A stretch of DNA of 64,000 nt, taken from assembly GCF_024734075.1 (NCBI RefSeq), contig NZ_CP102850.1:2108001-2172000 (forward strand). The letters are read 5' to 3'. The notes beneath the pieces are model-generated. The model searched no databases. It was not told the origin of the DNA and saw nothing but the letters and a program-made list of their open reading frames with translations. The number at the start of each line of letters is the position of its first letter. The first letter of the stretch is position 1. This document shows positions 35,295 through 44,080 of the stretch, one piece after another. A program made the translations under genes and the position numbers. The DNA comes from Gordonia mangrovi. Its GTDB lineage: Bacteria; Actinomycetota; Actinomycetes; Mycobacteriales; Mycobacteriaceae.

Positions 35295-36488
35295 GTGTCG
35301 TCTGTGAATGAAGTGATCGACGAGCTCCACCCGTGGCGCTGGAGCAGCTACGCGACTCTGGCCGATGTTCTGCCGGCGATCGACGACGCCTTCACCGGAC
35401 AGTTGTCACCGGCCGTGCCGGTTCCGGCGAGCAAAGATGTCGTGCTGCTGCTGATCGACGGACTCGGCGACACCCTGCTCAGTGCGCACGCCGAGGTGGC
35501 GCCGACGTTGACGTCGCTGCGCTCGACCATCATCCGTGCCGGCTTCCCGGCCACCACCGCGTCGAGCATCACCAGTCTGATGTCCGGGGCGACCTGCGGG
35601 AGTCACGGCGTGATCGGGTACTCGTTTCGCACCGACCGCGAGGCCACCCGGGCCCCGAACCGACAGCTGCTCAATGCATTGCGGTGGACACTCGATCGGT
35701 CCGATGGGCGCTCGGCGTTGGACACCTATGTGCCAGAACAGATCCAGCCGGTCACGGGGTTGTTGCCGGAGATGGCCGGCCGAGGCGTGGACGTGACGTA
35801 TGTGATGCCCGGCCTGTATCGCGGATCGGGGTTCAGCCGTGCGGCGTTCCGGGCTGACGGCACCTATCGGTCGGCGCAGAACCCGGCCGAGATTCTCGCC
35901 GAGGTGCGCGAGACACTCTCGACACCCACCTCGGGGAATCGTTTCGTCTACGCCTATTGGCCCGACCTCGACGCGGCCGGCCACCTGTTCGGACCGGGGT
36001 CTGCGCAGTGGGTGAAGACGCTCGGCGTCGTCGACCGGCTGGTCGCCGACCTCGCGTCCGCACTGCCGCGGGAGACGACGCTGGTGGTGACCGGTGACCA
36101 CGGAATGATCCAGGCAGAGAAGCGGTTCGACCTCGATACCACAGACGAGATGCTGAAGGGTGTGGAGGCCGTCGCCGGTGAGATGCGGGTGCGGGAGGTC
36201 TACACGCGGCCCGGTGCGCGTGACGATGTGCAGACGTTCTGGACCGACGCGCTCGGCGACGACGCGCACGTGGTGGCGCGCGAGCAGGTGCTCGACGAAG
36301 AGTGGTTCGGTATCGAGGTCACCGACGTGGTCGCCGAGCGGATCGGCGATCTGGTGGCTGTCGCCCGGGGCTCCACGATCCTCACCCGCAGTCTGACCGA
36401 TCCGGAGATCGAGGTGAACATGGCCGGCCATCACGGGGCGTGGAGTGCGGCCGAGCAGCTGGTGCCGGTGTTGATGGCGCAGGGGTGA
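35295..36488 (+). CDS. Alkaline-phosphatase-superfamily phosphodiesterase/nucleotide pyrophosphatase
   Basis: A 397-residue protein of the type I phosphodiesterase group. VLLLIDGLGD gives the first metal ligand, TTASSITSLMSG the Thr nucleophile, YWPDLDAAGHLFGP and TGDHGMIQ the remaining Asp/His ligands, and MAGHHGAWS the last His. No signal peptide, so cytosolic. GTG at 35295 is assumed; GTG 35304 is nearly as good. Divergent from the helicase gene. Confidence 0.82.
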   Translation: MSSVNEVIDELHPWRWSSYATLADVLPAIDDAFTGQLSPAVPVPASKDVVLLLIDGLGDTLLSAHAEVAPTLTSLRSTIIRAGFPATTASSITSLMSGATCGSHGVIGYSFRTDREATRAPNRQLLNALRWTLDRSDGRSALDTYVPEQIQPVTGLLPEMAGRGVDVTYVMPGLYRGSGFSRAAFRADGTYRSAQNPAEILAEVRETLSTPTSGNRFVYAYWPDLDAAGHLFGPGSAQWVKTLGVVDRLVADLASALPRETTLVVTGDHGMIQAEKRFDLDTTDEMLKGVEAVAGEMRVREVYTRPGARDDVQTFWTDALGDDAHVVAREQVLDEEWFGIEVTDVVAERIGDLVAVARGSTILTRSLTDPEIEVNMAGHHGAWSAAEQLVPVLMAQG

Positions 36489-36508
36489 GGGCGAGGATGG
36501 GTGACTGT

Positions 36509-36553
36509 GGTCTCGATACGTTTCTCGCCTAGCGGCTCGAAACTACTCGACCA
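36509..36553. repeat. Dispersed palindromic repeat, family A, copy 4
   Basis: GGTCTCGATACG, CTCGCCTAGCGGCTCG, then CTACTCGACCA. It lies between convergent genes, and the last codons of the glycosyltransferase gene (GGRVVSSR-stop) are read from it. Unoccupied CTAG site for comparison with the MITE insertion. Confidence 0.75.
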
Positions 36554-37644
36554 CCGACAGGGCCCGGATGCGCGGCGTAGAAGTCGAGATGCGCCTTGGC
36601 GGCATTGTCCCAGGTGAGCGATCGGGCCAGCGCGTCACCGGCCTCTCGTCGACGAGAATCGGGAGTGCGTGCGGCGCTGAGCTCGGCGGCCAGGCTGTCG
36701 ACGTCGGAGGCGTAGGTGACGGTGTCGCCGAACACCTCTCGCAGGATGGGCAGGTCGCGGGCGACCACCGGACGGCCGGCGGCCAGGGCCTCCATCGCGG
36801 CGAGGCCGAAGCCTTCCTTGGTCGACGGGAAGGCGAAGACGTCGCATCCGGCGACGAGGGCGGGCAGGGTGTCGTCGGGGACCGGGCCCAGCACGACCGG
36901 CTCGACGCCGAGTTCGGACTGCCTGCGGTCGAACTCCGCCCGGTAGTCGCGGTAGTCGAACAGTGTCTCCCCACCCGCAAAAACCAGCGCTAGGTCGGGA
37001 TTTCGGCGTCGCAGCCGTGCGTAGGCCTCCAGCAGGTCGAGGCTGCCCTTGCGCGGTTCGATGCCGCCGACGGCGAGGACGTAGGGTCCGAGCCGGTCAC
37101 GCCAGCGTCGTCGGTCATCGGCCGCCTCGGGCGCGGCCGCGGCGTGAAAACGTCGGTGATCGACGCCATTCGGGATCACCGTCGGTGACAGTCCCCAACC
37201 GTCGCGGACCTCCTGGGCCACCGCACGGGACACGCAGATCCGGGCGTACGGGTTGACGACGGCTTTCTCATGGCATTCCACCAGGATCGGGGTGGTGAAC
37301 TGGTCGAGGTGGTGGATGGTGCGGATACAGGTGCCGACGGCGTTGGCGCTGATGCAGTCCTGGGCGTGCACGATGTCGTGGGCGGTGGGGTCGAACGCGT
37401 TGCGCATGGTGTCGATGGACCGCACGATCCTTCCGGTGACGGTCTCGTTGGGCACGTCGGCGAACGGGATGAGTCGTTGCGTGACAGCCGGATCGACCCG
37501 ACGGAAGAAGCCGTCGTCGCCGCCGCGGGCGAGGCTCCACACGGTGACGTCGGCGCCGTGGCGGGCGAGCGCCTCGGCGAGATTGAGCGTGTGGACGACG
37601 CCGCCGCGCGGTTTGGTGGAGTAGGTCAGCAGGGCGATACGCAT
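36529..37644 (-). CDS. MSMEG_0565-family glycosyltransferase (GT4-like)
   Basis: A 371-residue GT-B enzyme: N-terminal STKPRGGVVHTLNLAEALA, then a C-terminal nucleotide-sugar domain with VGGIEPRKGSLDLLEA and PSTKEGFGLAAMEALAAGRPVVA (E-x7-E type). It is the last gene of the nine-gene Nit1C/MSMEG_0565-0572-type operon, where a glycosyltransferase is a regular member. The sugar and acceptor are unknown. The reading frame continues upstream into the nitrilase-like gene, but ATG 37644 (MRIALLTYST) is the family start. Confidence 0.87.
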   Translation of the reverse strand: MRIALLTYSTKPRGGVVHTLNLAEALARHGADVTVWSLARGGDDGFFRRVDPAVTQRLIPFADVPNETVTGRIVRSIDTMRNAFDPTAHDIVHAQDCISANAVGTCIRTIHHLDQFTTPILVECHEKAVVNPYARICVSRAVAQEVRDGWGLSPTVIPNGVDHRRFHAAAAPEAADDRRRWRDRLGPYVLAVGGIEPRKGSLDLLEAYARLRRRNPDLALVFAGGETLFDYRDYRAEFDRRQSELGVEPVVLGPVPDDTLPALVAGCDVFAFPSTKEGFGLAAMEALAAGRPVVARDLPILREVFGDTVTYASDVDSLAAELSAARTPDSRRREAGDALARSLTWDNAAKAHLDFYAAHPGPVGGRVVSSR

Positions 37645-37649
37645 CGTGG

Positions 37650-38504
37650 TCACCGGCCCGGCGCGGTGTCCGACGGACGCCGATGGTACGACTCGGCCTT
37701 GAGCTCTGCGAGGTGGTTGAGCACCCTGCGCGCGCGGGTGATCTCGGCGGTCACGTCTACATCCACCTTGGCGAGGCCACCTTTCGATCGGGTGTTGGCG
37801 AGGACGTCGCCGCCCGGACCCACCACCTTCGCCTGCCCCAGGAAACGCAGCGATCCGGTGACCCCGGTGAGGTTCGACGACACCACGAACACCTGGTTCT
37901 CGGCGGCGCGGGCACAGTCGTACAGGTCGAACAGCCGTGACTGCCGGTCGGCGGGTAGCCGCGCGGCACGGTCGGTGACGCTGGCCGGCCAGGCGTTGAG
38001 GGCGGCGATGATCCGGGCGCCGTCGAGGGCCAGAGTCCGGGCGGATTCCGGGAAGGTCTTGTCGTAGTCGATCAGCATACCGAGGCGGCCGACCGGGGTG
38101 TCGAAGGCGCAGAACGACTCTCCCGCGGCATACGCCAACGACTCCCCCGCCGGTTGATGCACCTTGCGGTGCCTGCCGTGGACGCCATCGCCGGACAGGC
38201 ACACCGCGCTGTTGTACCGCTTCCCCTCTGCCGCTTCGGTATAGCCGATGCACACCGTCATCGGCCCGGCCGCCGCGGCGATCGCCGCGAGTTCGGGACC
38301 GTCGGGATCGAGCGTCGGTGGCAACTCGGCGGTGTCCGGGCGACGCAGGTCGCCGATGTAACCGCCGATCGACGCGTCCGGGAACACCAGGAGGTCCACG
38401 CCGTCGCGGCGCGCGGCCTCGATGATGCCGACCGCCTTGGACACACCCCGGTCCACATCGCGTCCGAAGTGGGCGGCGAGGGCGCCCAGCGTGACGGTGG
38501 TCAT
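37650..38504 (-). CDS. Nitrilase-fold paralog without catalytic Cys (pseudoenzyme)
   Basis: A 284-residue carbon-nitrogen hydrolase-fold protein with catalytic positions changed: FPDASIGGY has Asp43 where Glu is expected, HRKVHQPAGE keeps Lys114, and LGMLIDYDKTFPE has Asp146 where the nucleophilic Cys should be. The codons are GAC in both places. The paralog in the same operon (44073-44972) has Glu, Lys and Cys at these positions. It is probably a partner, scaffold or regulator rather than a hydrolase. The next gene follows after five bases. Confidence 0.85.
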   Translation of the reverse strand: MTTVTLGALAAHFGRDVDRGVSKAVGIIEAARRDGVDLLVFPDASIGGYIGDLRRPDTAELPPTLDPDGPELAAIAAAAGPMTVCIGYTEAAEGKRYNSAVCLSGDGVHGRHRKVHQPAGESLAYAAGESFCAFDTPVGRLGMLIDYDKTFPESARTLALDGARIIAALNAWPASVTDRAARLPADRQSRLFDLYDCARAAENQVFVVSSNLTGVTGSLRFLGQAKVVGPGGDVLANTRSKGGLAKVDVDVTAEITRARRVLNHLAELKAESYHRRPSDTAPGR

Positions 38505-38519
38505 GTCAACGGACTCTAC

Positions 38520-39956
38520 TCACGCGACGCCCAACCCGGTGACCGTGGACGCGACGGCGATGGTCACCACACCGTCGGGCCACCGCAGTCGCACACCTGG
38601 TTCGGCGGTGAGTCGGCCGCACGCCGCCGACGTGGTGGGCGCGGGTGTGTCCTCGACCGGGCCGCGGTCCGCCACCAGCATCGCGTAGCCGGGAAAGCAG
38701 GTGAGCCAGTCGCCCATTGCGGCGTCGGCCGGTCGCGGAATGGCGCCGACGTCGAGTTCGGCACCCGTCCCCGACGCCTCGGCGAGCATCCCGAGGGTGC
38801 CGGCGATGCCGGCCATACTCACATCCTTGGCGGCGGCCGGCTGTCGTCGTCCGATGAGTGCCGCCATGTCGGCGAGTTCGTCGGCGGATCGACTGCTGGT
38901 GGAGTCCCACTGCCGCCCGTGGTAGCCAGGCCGCCACCCGCCGCCGAGATCGGCGATGAGCGATACGGTGTCGCCGACCCGGCCGCCACCCGCCGCCACC
39001 GGACGTGCGGTGCGGCCGAGTGCGGTCACCGACAAGGAGGCATGCACCCCCACCTGCGTATGCCCACCGAGGACCGGGGTGCGCCACGCCTGGGCCGCCG
39101 AGGCGACACCCCGCACGATGCGGGTGAGCTGCGATCGGGTCGGCGCGGCAACGGCATCGAGCAGGCCGAGCGGTTGCGCACCCATCGCGGCGAGGTCGTT
39201 GAGGTTGACCAGCACCGAACACCAACCGGCCCACTCCGGGTCGCGTTCGACCATGGCGGGCAGGATGGCGTCACAGGCGGCGATGACCTCCGAATCCGGT
39301 AGCGGCACGCCGTCGTCGCCGCGGAAACCGCTGGGGCCCAGTCCTCCCGGTTGATGGCCGAGTGGGGCGAGGATGTCGGCGAGCATCGCCTTGGTGGAGT
39401 CGGTGGCCTGCTGGATGTGTCCGATGGGCCAGAGCATCTGCCGGTGTGCCCGTCCGGCGAGGGTGGGTCCGGAGCCGCGGTCCTGCCAGCCGAGCTGTCC
39501 GAACATCGTCGCGTATCGGTCCTGGACGGTGGCGTCGAACCGCACCACGCCCGATGACTCGGCATAGGCGCAGGCTGCCCGCACGAGTGCAGCACCGACA
39601 CCGGACGCGTGCGCCGGATCGGCGACGACGAGGCGGCTGCCCGCCCACCAGCCGATGGCGGTGGCGGTGCAGGGTGCCACCCGTACACCCCCGATCACGG
39701 TGCCGTCACCGGCGATCGCCGCCAGCACGACGGTGCGTGGGTCGTCGTCGACGTCATCGCGGTCGGTGTGGGTGAACAGGCCTTGGCGCTCGACGAATTC
39801 CTGGTGTCGCAGCAGGCGATAGGCGGCGTGTGCCTGCGCGGTGTCGATGACCTGAATGAGGTAGGGCGGTGTCGGGCGAGCACGCGTACCGGCCAGAATC
39901 GACAGGTCACCGGCCGGCCGGAGCTCGGGCGTGGTCATCTGGGTGCCGTCCAGCAT
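38520..39956 (-). CDS. MSMEG_0567/sll0786-type GNAT acetyltransferase fused to AIR synthase-like domain
   Basis: A 478-residue fusion. Residues about 30-175 are a GNAT N-acyltransferase (RLVVADPAHASGVGAALVRAA); residues about 185-478 are a PurM/AIR synthase-like ATP-binding fold (MVERDPEWAGWCSVLVNLND; GGHTQVG; AKDVSMAGIAGTLGMLAEAS). In proteobacterial Nit1C clusters these are often two genes (NitE, NitF). AGGGGG precedes ATG 39956, and only two bases separate it from the radical SAM stop. Confidence 0.87.
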   Translation of the reverse strand: MLDGTQMTTPELRPAGDLSILAGTRARPTPPYLIQVIDTAQAHAAYRLLRHQEFVERQGLFTHTDRDDVDDDPRTVVLAAIAGDGTVIGGVRVAPCTATAIGWWAGSRLVVADPAHASGVGAALVRAACAYAESSGVVRFDATVQDRYATMFGQLGWQDRGSGPTLAGRAHRQMLWPIGHIQQATDSTKAMLADILAPLGHQPGGLGPSGFRGDDGVPLPDSEVIAACDAILPAMVERDPEWAGWCSVLVNLNDLAAMGAQPLGLLDAVAAPTRSQLTRIVRGVASAAQAWRTPVLGGHTQVGVHASLSVTALGRTARPVAAGGGRVGDTVSLIADLGGGWRPGYHGRQWDSTSSRSADELADMAALIGRRQPAAAKDVSMAGIAGTLGMLAEASGTGAELDVGAIPRPADAAMGDWLTCFPGYAMLVADRGPVEDTPAPTTSAACGRLTAEPGVRLRWPDGVVTIAVASTVTGLGVA

Positions 39957-39958
39957 GC

Positions 39959-41014
39959 TCAGCCCCCTACGTTCTGCAACACACTGCACGCCCCGCAGGC
40001 CGCGCAGCCGGCGCGCTGCTCGGCGCCGGTCATCCCGATCATTTGCAGATGCGCGGCGACCTCACGGCTGATCTTCTCCACGATGGCGGGATCGGGTGCG
40101 CCGGCGCGATCCACGTCGACGGCGAGCGTTCCCGCATGCGGGCGGAACGGCACGATGAACGGATAGACCCCGGTGTCGGCGAGTTGTTTGGCGCCGGTGA
40201 TCATCTCGTCGGCTTCCTCGCCGAGACCGACCAGCAGATAGGTGGACACCTGGTTGCGGCCGAATACCCGCACCGCCTCGGCCCAGGCCGCGCGGTACTC
40301 GTCCAGCGGTACCGACGCTTTGCCGGGCATCCACCGCCGACGCACCGCGTCGTCGAGGGATTCGACGTGGATGCCGATCGCGTCGGCGCCCGCCTCGCGC
40401 AGGTCGGTGATGGTGGACAGGTCGGCCGGTGGCTCACACTGCACCTGGATCGGCAGATCCGGCACGGCGGCCTTGACCGCGCGCACGCAGCGGGCGAGGT
40501 GTTTGGCGCCGCGGTCCTTGCCGTTCGACGTTCCGGTGGTCATCACCATCTGGGTGATGCCGTCGAGGTCGACGGCCGCGCGGGCGACCTCGGCGAGGTG
40601 TTCGGGCTTCTTGACCGCGACGGTCGCCCCGGACCGCAGGGACTCCTCGATGGAGCAGAAGCGGCAGCGTTGGTCCGCATCGTAGCGGATGCAGGTCTGC
40701 ACCACGGTGGTGGCGAGCACGTCGGCGCCGTGCAGTTTGGCGATCTTCTCGTACGGCACACCGTCGTCGGTGGTGAGGTCGTAGAAGCGGGGTCGACCGA
40801 TCGTCGCGATCTCGATGCCCGCGTCGACGCCGTCGTAGAGGACGCGCTCGCCGTCGAAGGCGAAGGGGCTGTCGGGGTTTCGGGGTATCGCGGCGTTGAG
40901 ACCGTCGATCAGCAGGTGGCCGTCGTCGGACGGTCCGGCGCCACCGGTGCGGTGGACCGGTGGGGTGCCGCGGATACCGAGCAGGGCGAGATCGACTCGG
41001 GTGGATACGGTCAC
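39959..41014 (-). CDS. MSMEG_0568-family radical SAM protein
   Basis: A 351-residue radical SAM enzyme. The likely cluster motif is TCIRYDADQRCRFC (Cys108, Cys117, Cys120: C-x8-C-x2-C), wider than the usual C-x3-C-x2-C. The C terminus has CAACGAC, which could hold a second Fe-S cluster. VQCEPPADLSTITDLREAGADAIGIHVES resembles biotin synthase/lipoyl synthase-like barrels. Core Nit1C member (NitD-like). GTG start with CGGAG upstream, overlapping the acyl-CoA synthetase stop (GTGA). Confidence 0.87.
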   Translation of the reverse strand: MTVSTRVDLALLGIRGTPPVHRTGGAGPSDDGHLLIDGLNAAIPRNPDSPFAFDGERVLYDGVDAGIEIATIGRPRFYDLTTDDGVPYEKIAKLHGADVLATTVVQTCIRYDADQRCRFCSIEESLRSGATVAVKKPEHLAEVARAAVDLDGITQMVMTTGTSNGKDRGAKHLARCVRAVKAAVPDLPIQVQCEPPADLSTITDLREAGADAIGIHVESLDDAVRRRWMPGKASVPLDEYRAAWAEAVRVFGRNQVSTYLLVGLGEEADEMITGAKQLADTGVYPFIVPFRPHAGTLAVDVDRAGAPDPAIVEKISREVAAHLQMIGMTGAEQRAGCAACGACSVLQNVGG

Positions 41015-42483
41015 GCGGGAACTCCGTTCGCTCGCAGGGAGGCCGAGTGTTCCGGGTGGTGGCAACCGGTGAGGGAACGTCGGCGGATCTTGCCCGCGTC
41101 GTTGCGGAGTGGTCGGTGGGTGAGGCAGATGTGGTCGGGTCGGTGGTCGGCCGGTAGGTGTCGGGTCGCGAACTCGGTGAGCGCGGCGTCGCTCACGGTC
41201 GTGTCGGCGATGTCGACGATGACGGTGAGGCGCGGTGGGTCCGTGTCGTCGCCGACGGCCACGGCACCACGGACGTGCGGGTGTTGTTCGAAGGCCTGCT
41301 CGATGTCGGCGGGATAGATCGTGACGCCGTTGCGGTGGATGACGTCGGCGGCGCGGTCGATCACGAACAGGTGGCCGTCGGCGTCGAGGTAGCCGAGGTC
41401 GCCGAGGGTGTCCCAGCCGTCGCGGGTCCGCCGCGACGGTGCACCGAGGTAACGGTAGGCGGCGTCGGGTCCACGCTGCATCCAGATCTCGCCGATCTCG
41501 CCCGGCGCCGCCGGTGTTCCGTCGGCCGCGGTGATGCGGATGCGAGTGTTGCTGATGGGTTTTCCGACCGAGCCCGGCCGACTGAGCCACTCGTCGCCGC
41601 CGATCATGGTCAGCCCGTTGGACTCGGTACCCGCGTAGACCTCGATGACCCGTTCGGCGCCGAGCCAGTCGATGAGGGCGTGCTTGTCGGGCACCGGGCA
41701 GCGCCCGCCGAGGTGCAGGACCGACGCCAGGGTGGACAGATCGTGACGTCGACGCATCTGCGCCGGCATTCGCAGCAGCCGCCGGATCGAGGGCGGCGAC
41801 AGGACCGCCCAGGTGACGCCGTGGCGCTCGACGGCGTGGAGGAAACCGCGTTCGTCGAAGGCCGGTTCGATGACGAGCCGATGGCCGGCGGTGAGGCCAC
41901 GAAACGCGTAGGTGAACGCGGTGGAGTGCCACATCGGCGACGAGACGAGTTGGGTGGCCTGCCAGGGCACGAAAGGTGCGATCGGTGCGTCCGGGTCGAC
42001 GAGAGCCGGTGCGCTGCTGGCGATCACCTTGGGACGTCCGGTGCTGCCCGAGGAGGTCGGCGCCTTCCAGCTGTGCGCCCACCGATCCGGGAGCGGATCG
42101 TCGGACAGGCCGGTGGCCTGCGCTTCGTCGACCCAGGCGATGTCAGGTCGGACGGGTCGGCGACCGAATGCCGCCCGGGGTTCGGCGATGTCCTCGAGCG
42201 CGACTCGTTCGTCGTCGGACAGGTCGGGCGACAGCGGCAGGGGAGTGGCGCCGGCCCGCCAGATGGCGAAACAGGCCACCACGAAACCGATTCCGTTGGG
42301 CAGGGACACCACCACCCGGTCGTCGCGTCGGACATCGTGGTCCAGCAGCAGCCGGGCCACCCGGGTCACTCGGGCGTCGATCTCCGCGGCGGAGGCGGCA
42401 CCGGTCCGGTCGGTGACGAGCATGTCGTCGGGCGTGACGCGGGCGCGGTGCGCGAGGACCGCGGAGATCGGTTGACGAGTCAT
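41011..42483 (-). CDS. AMP-forming acyl-CoA synthetase/ligase
   Basis: A 490-residue ANL-superfamily enzyme: P-loop TSSGSTGRPK, EVYAGTESNGLTMIG, WDTLGDLGYLDADGHLFVIDRAAD, and C-terminal NDAGKIRRRSL with the catalytic Lys. It activates a carboxylate as acyl-AMP and usually transfers it to CoA. It is an extra member compared with minimal Nit1C clusters and probably activates the acid made by the nitrilase or the donor for the GNAT domain; that link is inference. Confidence 0.85.
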   Translation of the reverse strand: MTRQPISAVLAHRARVTPDDMLVTDRTGAASAAEIDARVTRVARLLLDHDVRRDDRVVVSLPNGIGFVVACFAIWRAGATPLPLSPDLSDDERVALEDIAEPRAAFGRRPVRPDIAWVDEAQATGLSDDPLPDRWAHSWKAPTSSGSTGRPKVIASSAPALVDPDAPIAPFVPWQATQLVSSPMWHSTAFTYAFRGLTAGHRLVIEPAFDERGFLHAVERHGVTWAVLSPPSIRRLLRMPAQMRRRHDLSTLASVLHLGGRCPVPDKHALIDWLGAERVIEVYAGTESNGLTMIGGDEWLSRPGSVGKPISNTRIRITAADGTPAAPGEIGEIWMQRGPDAAYRYLGAPSRRTRDGWDTLGDLGYLDADGHLFVIDRAADVIHRNGVTIYPADIEQAFEQHPHVRGAVAVGDDTDPPRLTVIVDIADTTVSDAALTEFATRHLPADHRPDHICLTHRPLRNDAGKIRRRSLTGCHHPEHSASLRANGVPA

Positions 42484-42497
42484 GGTGGTGGGCCCGG

Positions 42498-43775
42498 CTA
42501 CTGGACGGCCGCGAGTCGCGGTGCCGAGGTTCGCAATCCGTCGACGATGGTGTCGGCGAGGTGGCGGGCGTCGCGGTCGATGCCGAGGAACCGTCCGGAT
42601 CCCCAGGTGTGCATCCAGGGGAGGCCGATGAAGCTCAGGCCCGGCACCTGGGTGACGCCGCGGGTCTGCATCGGGCGACCACCGCCGTCGAAGGCGCTGG
42701 CCTCGATCCACCGGTAGTCGGGACGGAACCCGATGGCCCACACGATGCTCGTGACGCCGGCGGCGGCGAGGTCGAGGTCGGTGGGATCGGTCTGCGGCGC
42801 CCAGACCGGCTCGTACCGGGACGGCGGTGGAGCGTCGATGCCGTTGGCCTCGATGTGGCGGTCGATGTCGGCGCAGATGGAGTTGTAGACGGAGTCGGCC
42901 TTGTCGAGTGCCGCGGTCAGGGTCGGGGCGAAGCGCAGCGTCGCGTCCTTGCCGTCGGTGAGCGTGCCGTAGAGCTGCATGCCGTCGGCGGCGAACTGGC
43001 GCAGGTCCACGTCGCGTCCGCCGTCGCGGCCGGTCACGTAGTGGTTCGTCTTCTCCTGTGCGGCTTTGCCTCCCGGATACTGCTGGGTCGGCGTGTCGTA
43101 GAGACCCATGTCGGCCAGCCAGGTCATGCAGTCACGGCCTCGATAGAGGCGGGCCACCCGTGGCGCGTTCCCGATGGCGAGGTGGACCTCGCGGCCGGCC
43201 AGGTGGAGATCTTCGGCGATCTGTGCGCCGGACTGGCCGGAACCGACCACCAGCACCGCACCGTCGGGTAGCTGCTCGGGGTTGAAGTATTGCTCCGAGT
43301 GGATCTGGGTGATCGACGGGTCGAGCGCCGACGAGTACGGCGGGATCACGGGCAACGGATAGCCGCCGGTGGCGATCACCACCTGATCACTGGTCACGAT
43401 CTCGTCGCCGTCGGCACCGGTCAGGGTCAGTTCGAAGCCGGTGTGCCCGGTTTGGCGCAGTCGGGTGACGGTGGTGTGGGTGCGTACCGGCGGGTCGAAG
43501 GTGTCGAGCCATCCGGCGAGCCAATCGACCACCTCGTCGCGGGTCATGAATCCGTCGGGGTCCGGGCCGTCGTAGGCGTAGCCGGGCAGCCGGCAATGCC
43601 AGTTCGGGGTGACGAGAGTGAAGTTGTCCCAGCGTGCGTCGGCCCAGGCGTGGGTGGGGGTCTTGGCCTCGACGACGAGGTGGTCGACGTCGGCGTGGCC
43701 GAGATACCAGCTGACCGAGAGGCCGGCCTGACCGGCGCCGACGATGACGACGGGATGATGAGCGGGAGCGCTCAT
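42498..43775 (-). CDS. MSMEG_0569-family flavin-dependent oxidoreductase
   Basis: A 425-residue flavoprotein monooxygenase: FAD motif VVIVGAGQAGLSVSWYLGHA near the N terminus, NAD(P)H motif VLVVGSGQSGAQIAEDL, and VIATGGYPLP before it. It resembles Baeyer-Villiger/N-hydroxylating monooxygenases and is the NitH-like member of Nit1C. GGAGACATC precedes the ATG, which overlaps the preceding small gene by ATGA. Confidence 0.87.
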   Translation of the reverse strand: MSAPAHHPVVIVGAGQAGLSVSWYLGHADVDHLVVEAKTPTHAWADARWDNFTLVTPNWHCRLPGYAYDGPDPDGFMTRDEVVDWLAGWLDTFDPPVRTHTTVTRLRQTGHTGFELTLTGADGDEIVTSDQVVIATGGYPLPVIPPYSSALDPSITQIHSEQYFNPEQLPDGAVLVVGSGQSGAQIAEDLHLAGREVHLAIGNAPRVARLYRGRDCMTWLADMGLYDTPTQQYPGGKAAQEKTNHYVTGRDGGRDVDLRQFAADGMQLYGTLTDGKDATLRFAPTLTAALDKADSVYNSICADIDRHIEANGIDAPPPSRYEPVWAPQTDPTDLDLAAAGVTSIVWAIGFRPDYRWIEASAFDGGGRPMQTRGVTQVPGLSFIGLPWMHTWGSGRFLGIDRDARHLADTIVDGLRTSAPRLAAVQ

Positions 43776-44080
43776 GATGTCTCCAGTGTGGTGGGCAAGG
43801 ATGGGTACATGCGGACGACCTCGACCGGGGCGTCGGCGTCGTAACGTTGTGCGGTGCGGGTGATGTCGTCGGCGGAGGCGGCTGCGGAGGTGCAGGCGAA
43901 ACCGAACTTGGCCCGCACCCGCTCGGCGGCCTCCCCGAGCGCCGCGGTGGCGCGCGTGGTGAACTCGTCGACCGTGTAGCGTCCGCCGACGTCCAGATGG
44001 TCGTGCATCACCAGGCTGGGCGAATAGCATTCCTGCACTTGGCCGTCCGGCCAGCGCACGGTGAACGTCATCTCAGGCAT
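43772..44080 (-). CDS. MSMEG_0570-family nitrogen starvation response protein
   Basis: A 102-residue protein beginning MPEMTFTVRWPDG, with SPSLVMHDHLDVGGRYTVDEF, as in the small family conserved in these clusters. Function unknown. The start at 44080 overlaps the nitrilase stop by eight bases; the end overlaps the flavoprotein start, so it is coupled on both sides. Confidence 0.82.
   Translation of the reverse strand: MPEMTFTVRWPDGQVQECYSPSLVMHDHLDVGGRYTVDEFTTRATAALGEAAERVRAKFGFACTSAAASADDITRTAQRYDADAPVEVVRMYPSLPTTLETS

Noticed and set aside
37650..38253. Upstream extension of the glycosyltransferase frame to base 38253
   Set aside because: It reads the nitrilase-like gene in another frame, is very Arg/Gly-rich, and the family start MRIALLTYST at 37644 follows it.
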